Source: Volvox africanus
Lineage: Eukaryota > Chlorophyta > Chlorophyceae > Chlamydomonadales > Volvocaceae
Direction of reading: 5' to 3'
DNA length: 64,000 nucleotides
Assembly: GCA_030268105.1 (NCBI GenBank)
Contig: BSDZ01000023.1
Coordinates: 310,001-374,000, forward strand
A program made the translations under genes and the position numbers. The notes under the pieces were generated by a model that was not told the origin of the DNA, did no database searches, and saw nothing but the letters and a program-made list of their open reading frames with translations. The first letter of the stretch is position 1. Each line of letters starts with the position of its first letter. This document shows, piece by piece, positions 1 through 12,100 of this stretch.

Positions 1-189
1 GAAAGGCAGCTTTCCTTTCCTTGATTTTTTGATGAACATGAGAAAGGCAATACACCATCTTCCTATGTTCCTGAAGTTTTTATGCTTTGGCAAGACCGCT
101 TTGCCTCTGGCTGTCTTGCCATTAAGCTCATCTTTCCATAGCATGAGGACGATGTGATAAATTCACAGATTGTGATTTTTGAATTGCAG

Positions 190-300
190 TTCTACCAGGG
201 CGACTCTGGCAACAACCAGGATGTAATCGCTATCGGATTTCTAATCGCGCTGCTCTACCTTGCCTTCAAGCTGTTTGGGGCTCTGGAGACGCTGGGCTGA
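190..300 (+). CDS. C-terminal exon of an unidentified small membrane protein (partial)
   Basis: A 36-codon open stretch follows a good acceptor (TTGCAG at 184-189) and ends in TGA at 298-300. It reads FYQGDSGNNQDV, then one hydrophobic helix (IAIGFLIALLYLAFKLFGAL) and the tail ETLG. The short polar lead-in plus a single C-terminal helix suggests a tail-anchored or thylakoid-type small protein. I do not recognise the family. Bases 1-189 look like intron. The rest of the gene lies left of the window, so size and start are unknown. It could be an accidental open frame, but the clean acceptor, codon usage and hydrophobic pattern argue for a true last exon. Confidence 0.45.
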   Translation, partial: FYQGDSGNNQDVIAIGFLIALLYLAFKLFGALETLG

Positions 301-610
301 GGGCAGAGGTGCAAGAGTTCCTGATGAGGTTTCTGAAAAAGGCCTGGGAGGCACAGGGTTGAGCCCGGTCAGGAACCGGGTCCTCGAAGTACGCATGGTA
401 CGGTGAAAAGTAGGTAGACGTTGCAACTGACCGTTGAAAGGGTCCAGCGGATGTCTGTTGTAGGTGATGACGTGGACCCCTAAGACCGGCGCCAGGCGAG
501 GCGACAGCGGCGGAGGTGCGATGAAAGGTGCAAGAGGTGCGAAAGCGAAATGCACATGTTGATAAGGTTTTGATGCACATACGGGTGTGAATGATATGAT
601 GATTGGTCGA

Positions 611-690
611 AGCTCCTGAATCTGGAATTTGAACCCAGATGAGGTTCTATGCCGCGAAGTGCGGTAGTGCTAGCGCTCTGGGAATGCGAA
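611..690 (-). repeat. tRNA-derived (SINE-like) repeat candidate
   Basis: On the minus strand there is a canonical T-arm, CTGGGTTCAAATTCCAG (622-638), with a five-pair stem including one G-T pair and a seven-base TTCAAAT loop. It is preceded at tRNA-like distance by an A-box-like CAGAGCGCTAGCAC (667-680). No full cloverleaf closes because the acceptor stem is absent, so this is not a functional tRNA. A related-looking segment with a similar TCTGGAATT...CCAG core and a nearby TGGTCGAAG occurs near 15925-16010. Probably a decayed tRNA-derived SINE. Confidence 0.3.
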
Positions 691-3084
691 TTACAATAGA
701 GTCTCATGCGGAAGGGGACGTGGAATGGGGCTTTGGCGGTGACTTGAGAAGGAAGGGGCGCGCTTGTGCAACCGGGAAAGAGGAGGAAGGCGTGCAGGCA
801 ACGAGCTTTTGGTGATGGTTGTAGATACATCCCTAACGTGATTGTTATATTATAATGTAGCCGCTGGCTCTTTGTGCGTTTTAAGGGTACCGTTAACCCT
901 TCATATGCAGGCAAGTGTTTATCGCACTGTTGTCGTATACGGTACCTTGTTTTTCGGTTAAACCTCTGTTGTTAAGGTAGTACAGGCTTTTCGCTGGCTT
1001 TTGGGTTTTTTTGCCCCTTTGATCAAGGACGAAACAACCAACAAGGAGTGGTGGCTTTGGTGTATGTTTGCAATGTGTGCGTTACCCCTACGATACGATG
1101 CCGGCCCGAGTCTAACATAACCTCTCGCACACAATTGATGGAGTGCTTAATATGCTAATCCCACAGAACAGAACAGGATTCTGTAGGAATGAACCAGGAC
1201 TTCTTCAGTGTTGCCGTGTTTTGCAGCAACACACAATTTGCGAACGTTTTGTGATGTGAACCGCATCAGAATGCCGTTCGCATGGGCCTGTGGATTGAAA
1301 TGGTCAGGCGCAAAGCTATATTGGAGTGACAGGTGTCAAGCTGTCAGGCCTATAGCATAAACTTTATAACTCGCGCAAAACGAGTTGCAAAATTGCCTGA
1401 AAATTTGCACGAACGTTAGTACGTCATACGATGCAGCTTTTGGCTTTTGGATTGCGACGTACCAGATCTATGAAGAAAATTCAGAAAATGACTGCCTGTC
1501 TCCTAATCTATAGATTGCAATTGTTTTGTATGACACTAAACCCTAACCCAAAACGAGTGCGCTACAAACAGCTCTTATTTGCACACCTGCCACTGCCCGT
1601 CCGCCTCCCGTTCCCAAGTTTACCCCACCGGATACCGAATTTGCCACACAACCTGAACAGCCGCCATCGAAGGAATCGCCAAACATAACTTAATGCATAA
1701 ACCTGTACAACTTCTCGGCGCCGGAGTTCCTCCACGTCGCCCAGAGCTGCTCACCGAAAAAAGGCACAGCGAAACACATTTTATCATACCACCAAAGAAG
1801 GCATCTGCTAACCCCTGAATGGTTAGCCCATGCCTGTTGCGCAAAAACAAATGTAACACACCTCAAAGTACTAGCCTCGCCGATCAGCGTGAAAAGTGAA
1901 ACCAGATTAAATGCCGAGAACGCCGCCAATCTCGTCGTGAATCACCACTTTCATCAGAGAAATTGAGGAAATTGCGTAAAAGACCTTTTGATAATCAGGG
2001 GGGCCCGATCGACCTCCTGTACACCAAACGTCCCGCCTCGCTGCCCTAAGCCACGCATGGACAGGGACCATGACCGGACGCGGACGGCTCAACCAGACCT
2101 TCCGAAGGCATAAGGAAGGTTCTCAGACAGCGATAGTAGTACAAAAATATGCGAGCCTGCGAAAAGGCTATGCAGTCTGCGTCTTCATGTCACAATACTT
2201 CTTGCAGTTCTCCAGGACTGCACATGCCATTGACTCCCACAGCTCGCAAGCTGCCAACCTTCCCCTTCCTGGGACATGCACATTCCGGGAACTTTCCGGC
2301 ACGTGGCCACCAATCTTGATTACTCAGTGACTTCGGGCATGGGGCATACGATATGCGCCTGGCCACCGATACGGCAATCCGTACCGGTACCACCAAGTCT
2401 GGCTCTAAAAGCCCATGCCCAGGAACTCCTTCCAACCGACAGGCAGCAATCAGTGCACGCATTGCTTGCCAATGTGACCAGTAACAGTATTGTGCGCCCT
2501 GGATGTCATCATACCACATCGCGCCTGCTGTACCACGCTAAAGCAAGCACCGACCGAAAATCCACCTAAACACATAGCATTGAGCGGGTCCTATGAAACG
2601 GGGCCATGCCACCGCCGGTGCCTCTTCCCGTCCGCATCTCCCCCAAGCATGGCTGGATGAAAGCTGCAATCACTCCGTCAGTTCTCCACCCGTTCGCGGG
2701 AAAAAAGCGAAGGAACCGCATTGCAAACTAACATCGCCTTAAAGATCAAACCACGTTCAGCATATGTGTGGTTGCAATAAAGAAGCGTTATAGCGTCCAG
2801 TGCAATGTTATTTTTGTAAATCAAAATGTTATTTCGTAAGTCAAAGTCAAAGACGAAGACCAAGAACGAAACAATAATCAGACGCGCTCGTATCGGGCAA
2901 ATGTGCAAAGAGAGCGCGCGTTCCTGTATTTTTCAATCAGGGTGTGGTGAAATGCGACCTGCCGTATCCAACCAGCAAGGCCTACTCATTTGCCCCTGAC
3001 AGCCTCGTCTCTCGGACGGATCATGCCAAGGGCGTCCTGACAACGTAGACACTGCTGTACCTCGCCCTTGATGCTCTTGATTGG

Positions 3085-3135
3085 GAGAGCACTACCGACC
3101 GGCTACCGACCGGGAGCACTACCGACCGGGAGCAT
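3085..3135. repeat. Short imperfect tandem repeat
   Basis: The unit GAGCACTACCGACCGG occurs twice, with a partial copy (CTACCGACCGG) between. It lies in non-coding DNA just left of a perfect inverted repeat. Probably local slippage or duplication. Confidence 0.6.
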
Positions 3136-3266
3136 GTGGATGTGGATGGAACATCATCATCGTCGCCATCAGCATTAGGAGGCGCCTGCCTCTGCACGAA
3201 GCCGCCATCTCCGTAACTCATCACCACATGCGATGTGCCTTACCGCCCCCTGAAGCATCTTGATGT

Positions 3267-3306
3267 ACCGATCCTCCCTAGCCCCAGAGGTCTAGGGAGG
3301 ATCGGT
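3267..3306. repeat. Perfect 15-bp inverted repeat (hairpin)
   Basis: Arm ACCGATCCTCCCTAG (3267-3281), a 10-base loop (3282-3291), then the exact reverse complement CTAGGGAGGATCGGT (3292-3306). It sits downstream (3' side) of the minus-strand membrane-protein gene that stops at 3637. It could be a hairpin in that transcript's 3' region, a small-RNA precursor or a tiny element terminus. No open frame covers it. Confidence 0.7.
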
Positions 3307-3636
3307 GCACATATCTACCGCAAATTTGGAAAACCGACCCCGATTACTTGGCACCAAATCTCGACAGACAGCGTCTTTGAACGCCCAGCAGCAACTCCTC
3401 ATCAGCAAGTAGTCGTTTCTGCCATTAACGCATTGGAACCCAATTGCCGAGATGTGCAGTGCCTTGAATCTTCCCGCGGCGGCAGTAGTTGCTACTGCTA
3501 CTGCTGCGGTAACCGCTGAAGTGATCATTCCTTACCGCATTTGGCGGTGGCTACTGCCATGCTTGCTCGGAGTGGCAGCTGCTGCCATAGTTGTGCTGAC
3601 GGCGACTACTGGCGTGACCACGCTGAAAGAGCGCAG

Positions 3637-5543
3637 CTACTGCTGCGAATGTGCCGTCGACGGCGGTTGCAGCTGAACCAGCGGCTGCATGCTGCTGCGC
3701 ACGTTCGATCCGTCGCTGCCGGGGCTGTCATTCCGTGCGCTCTGCGGACCCCACCCGGCCGCCTGCTGCTCGTCGCTGCCTGGGATGAAAATCTGGTACG
3801 CAAATACGGAGCTGCCGGGTAGCAGTCCATAGGTCGCGTAGAAGGGATTGCGACCCTCCAGAGCGGCGCTTCCTGCCACACCCGCCACTGGGTTAAACTG
3901 GTGGCAGCTGCCAGGGCTAGGGTCACGGCTGCCAGTGGGCGAGTCGGCGCGGCCCTGTGGGCCGTTGTCACCACTGCCGCCAGGGGATGTCTGCAAGCAA
4001 ATGGAAACAGAGGGGCCGGATAAGGAGCTGTGAGGACGGCCATGGAAAGATTCTAGACGGCAGACGCTCCTGGGAGGAGATTCGCTTGCTGCTACAATAA
4101 ATCAGTTCGGCTTTCAGCACCCTACAAACCATTTCTACGCAGAGGCAACCATGTTTTGTTTTCCTGTGCGAGTTAAGCCTAGGAAGGGTTGTCCAAACCT
4201 GTCCTGGACATACCCTTTGGCGACCAAAAAGACATCTCACGTGTCGCAACACCGTGAACGTCACTCGACCTACGGAACCCCGTTTTCCAGCCCCAAGTTG
4301 CTAAATCCTATCTGCTAAGGAACTTGATGACAGCATATTCCCGCAACTATATCCACAAGTACTCCGTATGGTTTTAGCAACATGGTTTTCGATGGTACAT
4401 TCTACGTGAGACGGCAATAATGTTCTACTTGGTTTACGCTTCTTCCCACAACAATTTCTAATCCCTAGGAGGATGTTTCGTAAACGTGAAGGTTTGCAGT
4501 GAAGAAGCGGGCAGCAGAGAGCAAACGTTCGTTCGGGACCCGGCAATAGGGTGCACGAGGCAGTGTAACGCTGCAGACCCTTGCCAAGCTTGATGATGCA
4601 CGCATAGGACCAAACAGCCACTCACCAGAAGTGCCGACTTGGGGTTTTCTGTGGAGCTACTTTTGGCCGTTGCGCCACAGCACCAGCATAGCTGCCGCCA
4701 TGCCAAAGCAGTGTGCGCCGCACTAAAGATGGCACCAGCAGCCAGGAATGCCACAGCGGGGTAATGCCGTTGGGTGACAAGGAATATGGAGATGCCCACC
4801 ACAGGAAACCAGAGCGTTGCAAGCGCTGCAAGTTAAGCGCAAGGTGTGACAGGGAGGTTTGTGGGCTAGGGGTCAAGCGAGCATTTCAAAGCTCTCCCGC
4901 CCTGAGACATGTTCAAAATGAAATGTCGTCTTAACCCCATGAAGGTCAACTCGCTTTATCAGCAAGCCTCCGGAATGATGAATTGTTATTGCTGCATAAT
5001 TTGAGCGAACACGGTGTGGTCTTCGGGTAAGACACCCGAACCCTTTTACTGACTTGAAATAATTGTGGCCACAGCACAAACTATCGGATGACATCAGAAA
5101 AGGCATAGAGGCTAAACAAGTGCCACTGCTCTTTGCTGCGCCTCACCAATGTGTGCAATTGAATAGTAGAAGGCGGTCCCCGTCAGCTCCAGCAAAGCTG
5201 CAGACATGGTGACAGGAAAGCATACTTGTTTAAGAATTGTCTGTGCAGCCTGGTTTCGTGCGCGACAAGGGCCACGAAACAGCCAATAACGCCCACGCGC
5301 ATCCCCGTAACTTTCTAACAGTATGATCAAATAACGTCTAATACAGTCCTTACCAATGAGCAGTATCAATACGGACAGCACCGTAAGCGTAACACCCATG
5401 ATGAGAACTGCCTCGCCAAGTAGAATCGAGCTGCCCTTCAAGCCCTTGGTGTAGTCTCCCATATCGGCTAATACAGGGCACATCAGCAGAAGGACGACCC
5501 AAGCACCATGGGCCTTGGGAATCATCCACTGCAACGGTTGCAT
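3637..5543 (-). CDS. Multi-pass membrane protein, unknown family (4 exons, about 264 aa)
   Basis: Exons (minus): 5543-5354, 5197-5147, 4825-4626, 3990-3637, with GT-AG borders and agreeing phases (1, 1, 0). I start at the ATG of 5543 (MQPLQWMIPKAHGAW) because an in-frame stop lies not far upstream and no better exon is visible. The product has about five hydrophobic segments: near residues 14-26; a long one ending VTLTVLSVLILLIG at 63; ALLELTGTAFYYSIAHI, which is exactly the 51-nt exon; LWFPVVGISIFLV; and AVAFLAAGAIFSAAH. A polar Ser/Gly/Pro-rich tail of about 117 residues, ending HSQQ, follows. This suggests a small integral membrane protein with a disordered cytosolic tail. The early PKAHGAW recalls the PxxHGAW opening of YwiC-like proteins, but the rest does not convince me. 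The function is unknown. Confidence 0.6.
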
Positions 5544-5591
5544 TCCTGCCCGTCTTACGCCAATTCGACCGCACACGTTTGCCAACCACAA

Positions 5592-7688
5592 AATCGACGC
5601 CTAAGCACCCGAGGATGTTATAAACAGATTCATGAGCCGACGAGACTCCCCACCGCCGTCTAAGATATTATGCTTGTACCAGACGATAGCAGGACTGTAC
5701 TCGAAAATAATGCTAGGTGTCACCAATCCACGGGCTTCCTCCAACTAATAATATGCAATATATGAGTTCCATATAATGTCCTAGGGGAAACTTCGTTGTG
5801 GCAACTCGTCAGGCGCATGTCGTACAGGCACAGGGTCTCTGACATGCACGAGACAGGACTAAATAATAATAATGTTCAATGGACTAAAATTATACCTGGT
5901 TAGTCCTTATGATAGCAACGCTGTTGGAGAGGTAGGGAAAGTAGGTTCCGAGAAGGCGGTTGGTTGGTTCCGAGTCTTTGGTTCTGAGCGTCTCCCTACG
6001 CTTCCAAGGCGTTTATTGAGAATATAAAATGGTATCCCGTTATCCAAATAATATTTCTCATTCGCTGTTCAGCTGTTCGCTGGAAGAAGGCACCCCAGTG
6101 AGAAGCTCCACGTAACTCCACAGGCACGTGCCGTATTCTCCACGGAAAACTGAACTAGTACGGGGCTTCTACCAAGCGCACGACCCCGAATCCTTCAGGT
6201 CAGCTCCATGCTGTTACACACGCATTCCTGAGAGTTCAAAGGTAGATGTACCGGTGCTGTGCCAGGTGCATCCCAAGAGGAGCCTATCAACTTTCGCAGC
6301 CAGTGACGCGCCGCCCACAGAAGGCATAAATACCAGCTATAACATGGGTTTTGTGGTTAGGTGATTGTTTCTTACCCTACTCAGCCCTTTTGTGCTTACA
6401 TAATTGTACCGATTCTACCTGGAAGTGATTGCTTTCAGTACGACCACACACACACACGCACGCCCATGCAGTGATAGACAAAAACACACAATACGCTTCT
6501 ATGTGTTAATTGGTATCCGTGACGGTACCTGACGGTATGCACAAAACATGACGGTAATTGCGATGATTTTTATATCCAAGAGTCTTGAAATTGAGGTCGG
6601 GATTAGGTTTTAGGGATAGGGATTTGGCGGGATTGAGATGCTAGGGACTGGGATCGGAAGGGGTTGGAAATGGGTTTTGGACTGTGCACTTCGTAAATTC
6701 AACCGAGGCAAACTTACGGAAGTTATGGGGGTTTCGCGGTCCCATTCAACCTACCGCTTAGTTGTCCGCTACAGGCTTTCAGGAACTAGAATTGCTAATA
6801 GATTTGCTAAGAAATAATGGGAAGGGATGGGGCGGGAGCGAGCTGGCCTTTTCGAAACCTCTTTTAGCACGTCAGTCGATTAGTCATGGATCAAGTCCGT
6901 AAGCAGCAGCTTTTGACAACTGCCGTAATTTGGCTATGACCCATGGGCCGAGATAAGATATGGTTCGGGACAACGGAGAAGTCAGAGAAGCGGAGGTGGG
7001 TGTTGGGGGAAAGGGGGGTAGCCAAAGATGGAGGCGACAGCAGAGAAAGGGTCAGAGACAGCGGAATAGAAAATCTGTAGCTAGCTTTCCAGAGTGGTGG
7101 CTCTCCTTTACAGACTCCGGAGTGCGAGTTCCTCCTGTGGCTACCTAAGTCGTACGTTTAACGCAATAGTGAATAGTCTGCCCAAAAAAGACCAGGTGCT
7201 CACCAGGTGCAGATATGCCTAATGATATAAGCAATCTTGCGAGTTTAATTATTCGTTGTGAACATTATGCTTGCAGAAAATGCTATGGAGCTATCTATTC
7301 GTGGATTTATTTGTTTTTATTATTCAACATGTGCAAATGGGGCACCCGGTATCAATTTATGATGGCTTTGCTGGAGCGGCTTGCCACAGTTCCTGAGCGG
7401 ATGAATTGGGGGTCTGGGAAGTTGGCAATGATTTAGAGTTCTTTTGACGAAAACGCAGTGCCGTCAATAACCACACCCACATTATCTATCCGTCTGCCAA
7501 TATGGGGCAGAGCCAGCTTGCAGGGCTCCCGTTCGAAATGTGGGTTGTCAGTAATCAGGCCCTACATGTTATCCCTGAGCAGGATAAGACGACAGGTGTA
7601 AAACCCTAAGCAGGATCGGAGTTGCCGGAACTGTTGATGGGTGTGTTCTCGTTGGTGGATGAGTCGCACTGAGGGCCTGTTACGTTAA
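5592..7688. other. Gene-free stretch
   Basis: Roughly 2 kb with AT-richer composition, a short CA-repeat near 6447 and a G-rich patch near 6600-6670. Isolated short open frames lack splice context. I see no gene here. Confidence 0.5.
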
Positions 7689-7856
7689 CCCATCACCAAT
7701 CCCCGCAAGTACTCACAGATGTACAAGCTCGCGCTACTCTGTGCCATGATCTACCCCACGACAATAAACTGTGAGCGTGTGTTTTCAACGTGCACATTTT
7801 TCATGACGGAGAGGGACCGCGCGATCTGCGGTCGCCTGTCTTTCATCGTCGATTGA
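7689..7856 (+). pseudogene. hAT-type transposase C-terminal remnant (dimerisation region)
   Basis: An uninterrupted 55-codon frame bounded by TAA (7686) and TGA (7854). It matches the diagnostic end of hAT transposases: a YP/IP residue pair shortly before an ERVFS block. Visible are KYSQMYKLALLCAMIYP, then TTINCERVFSTCTFFMTER, then a hydrophobic ending (GRLSFIVD). In the hAT family this helix-rich region mediates dimerisation and carries the conserved Ser-x-x-x-Glu-Arg-x-Phe-Ser pattern; here the block is NCERVFST. No zinc finger, DDE core or terminal inverted repeats can be assigned nearby, so it is a truncated relic. The fragment is too short to tell an Ac-like from a Tip100-like element. 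Confidence 0.6.
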
Positions 7857-8314
7857 TATGCTGAAGCCAGGAGAGCATGCTTGCATGTTCTTTAGACTGA
7901 TTACATACATCAGGGAACGTGTCGAGGGAAAAGGAGGCGTCTTATCAGGCAGCGTGTGTGTACAAGGAGGGCGCTCGGATGCACCTGTACCTAGAGATCG
8001 AACAGCGGGTGGAGAAATGGTGCGTGATAACCCCTAAGGACGATCATCATCATGGACGATGATCCCTAAGGATCATGGACGCCATGGACACGTCAAATTT
8101 TATACAGGATAAAAGAATCCGACCTAAAATTCCGGACCAGTAACCATAAACAGACGTTTGCCGACCCCTAAACCCAAGCGACCTGACTGCCGTAGCTCCG
8201 GAATGGGTGACCTTCGTACATTGTGCATCGACTACTTGGCGTTTCGTGAGACATGCATGCACGTTCACTCACTCAAATGCCATTTGTTAAAGATGAGGCT
8301 ATAGATAGCTCGAA

Positions 8315-8517
8315 ATGGATAGGTTCTGGTTAATTTCATTGTTGATCCTGATATCTCAGATTTCAACATTATTACATTCACCACTAATTGTAGCTGCTGA
8401 TATTGCTGATAAAACTCGATTGCTCTCCGAAGCCCCGTTTGAAGGGGCGGACGAATCGGGGTTCGTAACTGTGAACCGAACTTGCGTGCAGCGTTCTATT
8501 GGACCTGTGGCTTCAAG
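8315..8517 (+). CDS. Candidate first exon (signal peptide) of the SBP-cyclase gene
   Basis: An ATG at 8315 opens a frame with a classic secretion signal: MDRFW, a Leu/Ile-rich core (LISLLILISQISTLLHSPL), then a small-residue cleavage zone around VAADIA. A donor-like CAAG|GTATAA sits at 8517/8518 in phase 2, and an alternative GTGAAC near 8470 is in phase 0. The next firm exon (9177) needs phase 0 in the frame that reads LFAELYRLGSNFSAASG, so either the alternative donor is used or another exon lies between. A secreted N-terminus is exactly what the downstream type I receptor requires, which is why I link them. The link itself is inference. Confidence 0.4.
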
Positions 8518-9176
8518 GTATAATTTAACATTGATCTCTTATCTTCTGTACTCTGGCCGTCCGTCGTAGTCTGTAAGGGATGACATGGAGGCTCTATCGG
8601 CTGACCTTTCGCCGGGACCTTTGCGGTGCTCTTCCCCGATCATATGTCATATAAAGATGCAATAATGTCGGGAGTGAGGATCCGAAATCATCGCCGCTGC
8701 GGGTGGCTTTGTCGTCCATGTTCCATGCATGTGTCCAGTTCGCTGACGACCCTGGTGTTCGGGTAGGCCTTGCCATTGTTCAAAACCCTACCTTGCACAT
8801 TAATGCGGTTTCCTGATTTTAAAACCAATTATAAAATTACGGCGCTCGGTTGACGCCTCATAACGGGCAGGACGTTCAAGAACGGGGTAAACCGGTCAGA
8901 CCGGGGACTTGCCGATAGACCTTTTGGGAGAAATTTCCACTTTAGTTTCAATTGTGATGGTGTAAGGGGCCACCAGCACAAGCCGTTCCCCAGCAACCTG
9001 CTTGCGTGCTTTCTGTTATCCCCGCCACAAGCCCTCCCCATCTCCCAACGCCGTGGTTTTCGAAACCTTGCCATTCCTTGGTTAGCTTCCATTCACAGGC
9101 CATTTGTTATTTTGGTGCGGTTGTTTGGTATGCATTTACTTGCATTTAAGCTCTCAATCGTGATCCGTTATCGCAG

Positions 9177-12100
9177 CGGTTGCGTGTGCTTGCGGGTACA
9201 GCGAGGCTGTTTGCCGAATTGTACCGCTTGGGCTCCAACTTCAGCGCAGCGAGCGGGTAGGTATGTTTCGCGTCACAGGGGTTAAGATGGTTTGAAGGGA
9301 AGTAACATACGTAACGTACTGACATTTTTTGTGACTTGTATCTAGGTTAAGAAGCTTGGGCCGAAGTTGCCATCTGTGCATGAGCTAACAACGGTTGATC
9401 ACGACAATCACTGGCTGCTGCTGCCAAAGTGTATGACACGATCTTTCCCTTCATTACGGGTCCGTTGGACCTAGCTGGGTCTTTGCAAATAAACATAATT
9501 GCAAAGGTTTGTGGCTTTGGGCTCGCGTAGGGCTTTAGAAGAGCAGAGTGCTGAGGCTTTAGGTTTTACTGAAGGTCCCGCTGTTTGTGGGCGGTTCTAC
9601 TGACTCAGCCGACCTTTAATTATAACATTTTAATCCTGTTGAACTTCTCAACACTCATTTTTTCGTGCTGTCGATGTCTTCTTCCTCTCATCTTTCTCTT
9701 TCCCCTCTTCCTTCTCTTACCCCTTCTCCTCCACTGCCTACGCTACCTCCTTTCCTTTGCGCTGCTGCAACCACTCAACACCATTCCGGGACGCCCGCTT
9801 CGATACAGCATCCCGCTGTAGGTGCCTCTTTACGGCCGAATCCGGTCGCATGGGTATGGCGCCGAAACGGTGCTTCGAATCGATAGTTCCCTAGGTTTGA
9901 GCTCTAGGTTTTGATAAAAAAAATGATGTCCCGCGTTTTCTGGTGCATGTCTGACAGCGCCACACCACAAACTTAGGGTTGTGAAGTTGCGGCGTCGCTC
10001 CAGCTGCAGCTTGGGATGCACGGACAGCTTTGAATGAACGCGTGTCCAGGCGGGGAGTATGCAAGAGTTTAATATCATGATAATAATTATGATGTTTGAT
10101 CCTGACATAACTCGCGAGCTCTTTGTTGAGAGCATGATACCACTTAGAGGATAAGGAATCTGGGCAAATCCATCTGTTCAGCGATGTGTTTGTACATCAG
10201 GATCTCCTTGACTATGGCTCTGGCCTGCCTTCCTACCTACCGTCCTGCCTACCGTCTACCTGTCTTCAATTGCATTTGTAGGTACTTCAACTACAGCACC
10301 CGGGTGGGCGGCACCGGCGCCCTCGTCCGTGCGGCCCTCGCCCGCAGTTCCATCGTGGACACACCCGACCCCTCGGGGGGTGCTGATGCCTTCATCTTGG
10401 CGCCGTCTTACATGCCCAGCTTTGATCAGGCAAGCCAGCTACCAAGCGAGTTGGAGGGAGATTGGTTAGCTGGATAGAATGTCCATTAGAATGTGTGGAC
10501 AGGTTAAATTACAAGCCGCTGTTACCCCAATGGATCCTAAGAAGATGTTCCTTGCCCCTTCCTGTTCGCTCTATCTGTTGTTTTTGCAATAAAACTTTCA
10601 GGCTGGTAAATTGCTGGATCTGAGCCAGCTGGTGGCCGGGGATATGCAGCTCAAGTGGTTTCAAATCAAAAAATTTATGCGCGAGCAGATGCTGGTGTAC
10701 AACAACATGGTGCGCTGGTGGAGTCGTGTAGACTTGGACACGTGGCACACAGTGGCGTATGCGGGTGGATGAAGTTGCTATGTCCCGGTCCAATCATGCC
10801 AGATGGCCATGATGTCGCTCATTTGAAGGGCGGAGGAGAGGGGCAGTTAGAAAATACACAATACATGGACTGACGCTTAAAGAAGGGGGAGCACTCCAGA
10901 GACGATTTGTGCACTCCGACCAGCGAGTAACCGGAGGGCCCGGCCAAGGCTGACCTCTGTAACCCAGGGTACGACAGCGCCTGATGCCGGGGAGAATTCC
11001 CTGTTACACGCCCTTATACGCGAGAAGCCAAAAAGGCCCAACTTGGTGATTTGGCCTACGGTGCTACCTACTGCAGGTGGTGGCCATTCCCGTGACCAGC
11101 TCGCCAGTGTTCCTCTTGTACCACGCGCCCACCTTCCAGCGGGATGGCTTGGAGGTGCCCCGCACATGGGATGCGGTGATCACGTTAGCGGACAAATACA
11201 ACGGCAAAGGTACGCAACAGAGATGTGGACAAAGCGTATAACCCATGTGCAAGGTCGGTTCGGGGATGATTGGCTAGAGGCACAGCCAGTCCCAGCAGCC
11301 CAGATGTGTAGGGCGTTGTTTCCAACGTGCGCACGCAGCACCCACTTGGGGCTATTCCTGTGACCAGGTCCGTTAACCCAATCTCGTTGCATTATAAAGC
11401 CTGCCCCGAAGTGTAGCCCTCGGTAGTTATACGACAGGTTTAAAGCGACAAGGCGATAAATAATAGAAGCAGACTAGGAGATATTGGGACTAGGAGATAA
11501 TGGAGAAGTTATTGCATCGGCATTATAATAGTCGGAAGAGCCGACAAGTAGGGTTAGACAGTGGTGTATCCGCCGTCCCCCTTCCCCTTTCCCCGTTCAT
11601 GTGTGAAGTGTTCCTGTTAAGGGACTCGCTGATGCATGTCAGCATGTGTGTTGTTCATATTCCAAGCCATCGCTTCTTCGTCGTCTTCCCGGCGGTGGGG
11701 CCTGAATCGCATTGGGGCCTGTGTCAGTCGCTTGCTCTAAAGACAAAAACTCCCTACCTTCCGCACCCTTCCCCCGGAATCCTAATAGACATCAACGGAG
11801 ATGGCATCGGCGACTTCGGGATCTGCATGACGCCGCCTAGTGAGTCGTAGGCGCCAGTGACCGGGCAGGATGGGAAGGAGGGAGGGAGGACGGTATATTT
11901 ACCGGGCAACTATTTGTCAGTATTTAATGGTATGAAACAGTTCGTAAGTGAGCGAAGACGCCTGCGGGACGCCCGGCGAAAAAGAGGGATGATGGTCAGG
12001 AGGCTGACGTTTCAGGGAAGGGTGACCTGCTCCTACAAGGGTTGCTAGTTGGACAGACTGGCCGGACAAAAACTCCCAGACTCAAGCCTATCAGGGACCT

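Larger units (their letters stand above)
301..3266. other. Gene-free stretch with one tRNA-like repeat and a short tandem repeat
   Basis: Likely 3' untranslated DNA of the first gene followed by intergenic sequence. Open frames on both strands are short and overlapping, with no splice-linked series and no family I recognise. It contains a tRNA-like dispersed repeat candidate (611-690) and a short tandem duplication (3085-3135), listed separately. Confidence 0.5.

Noticed and set aside
2190..2569. Overlapping open frames on both strands, about 100 codons each
   Set aside because: Mutually exclusive, no splice context, no recognised motif; one has WYDD but none of the other reverse-transcriptase motifs.
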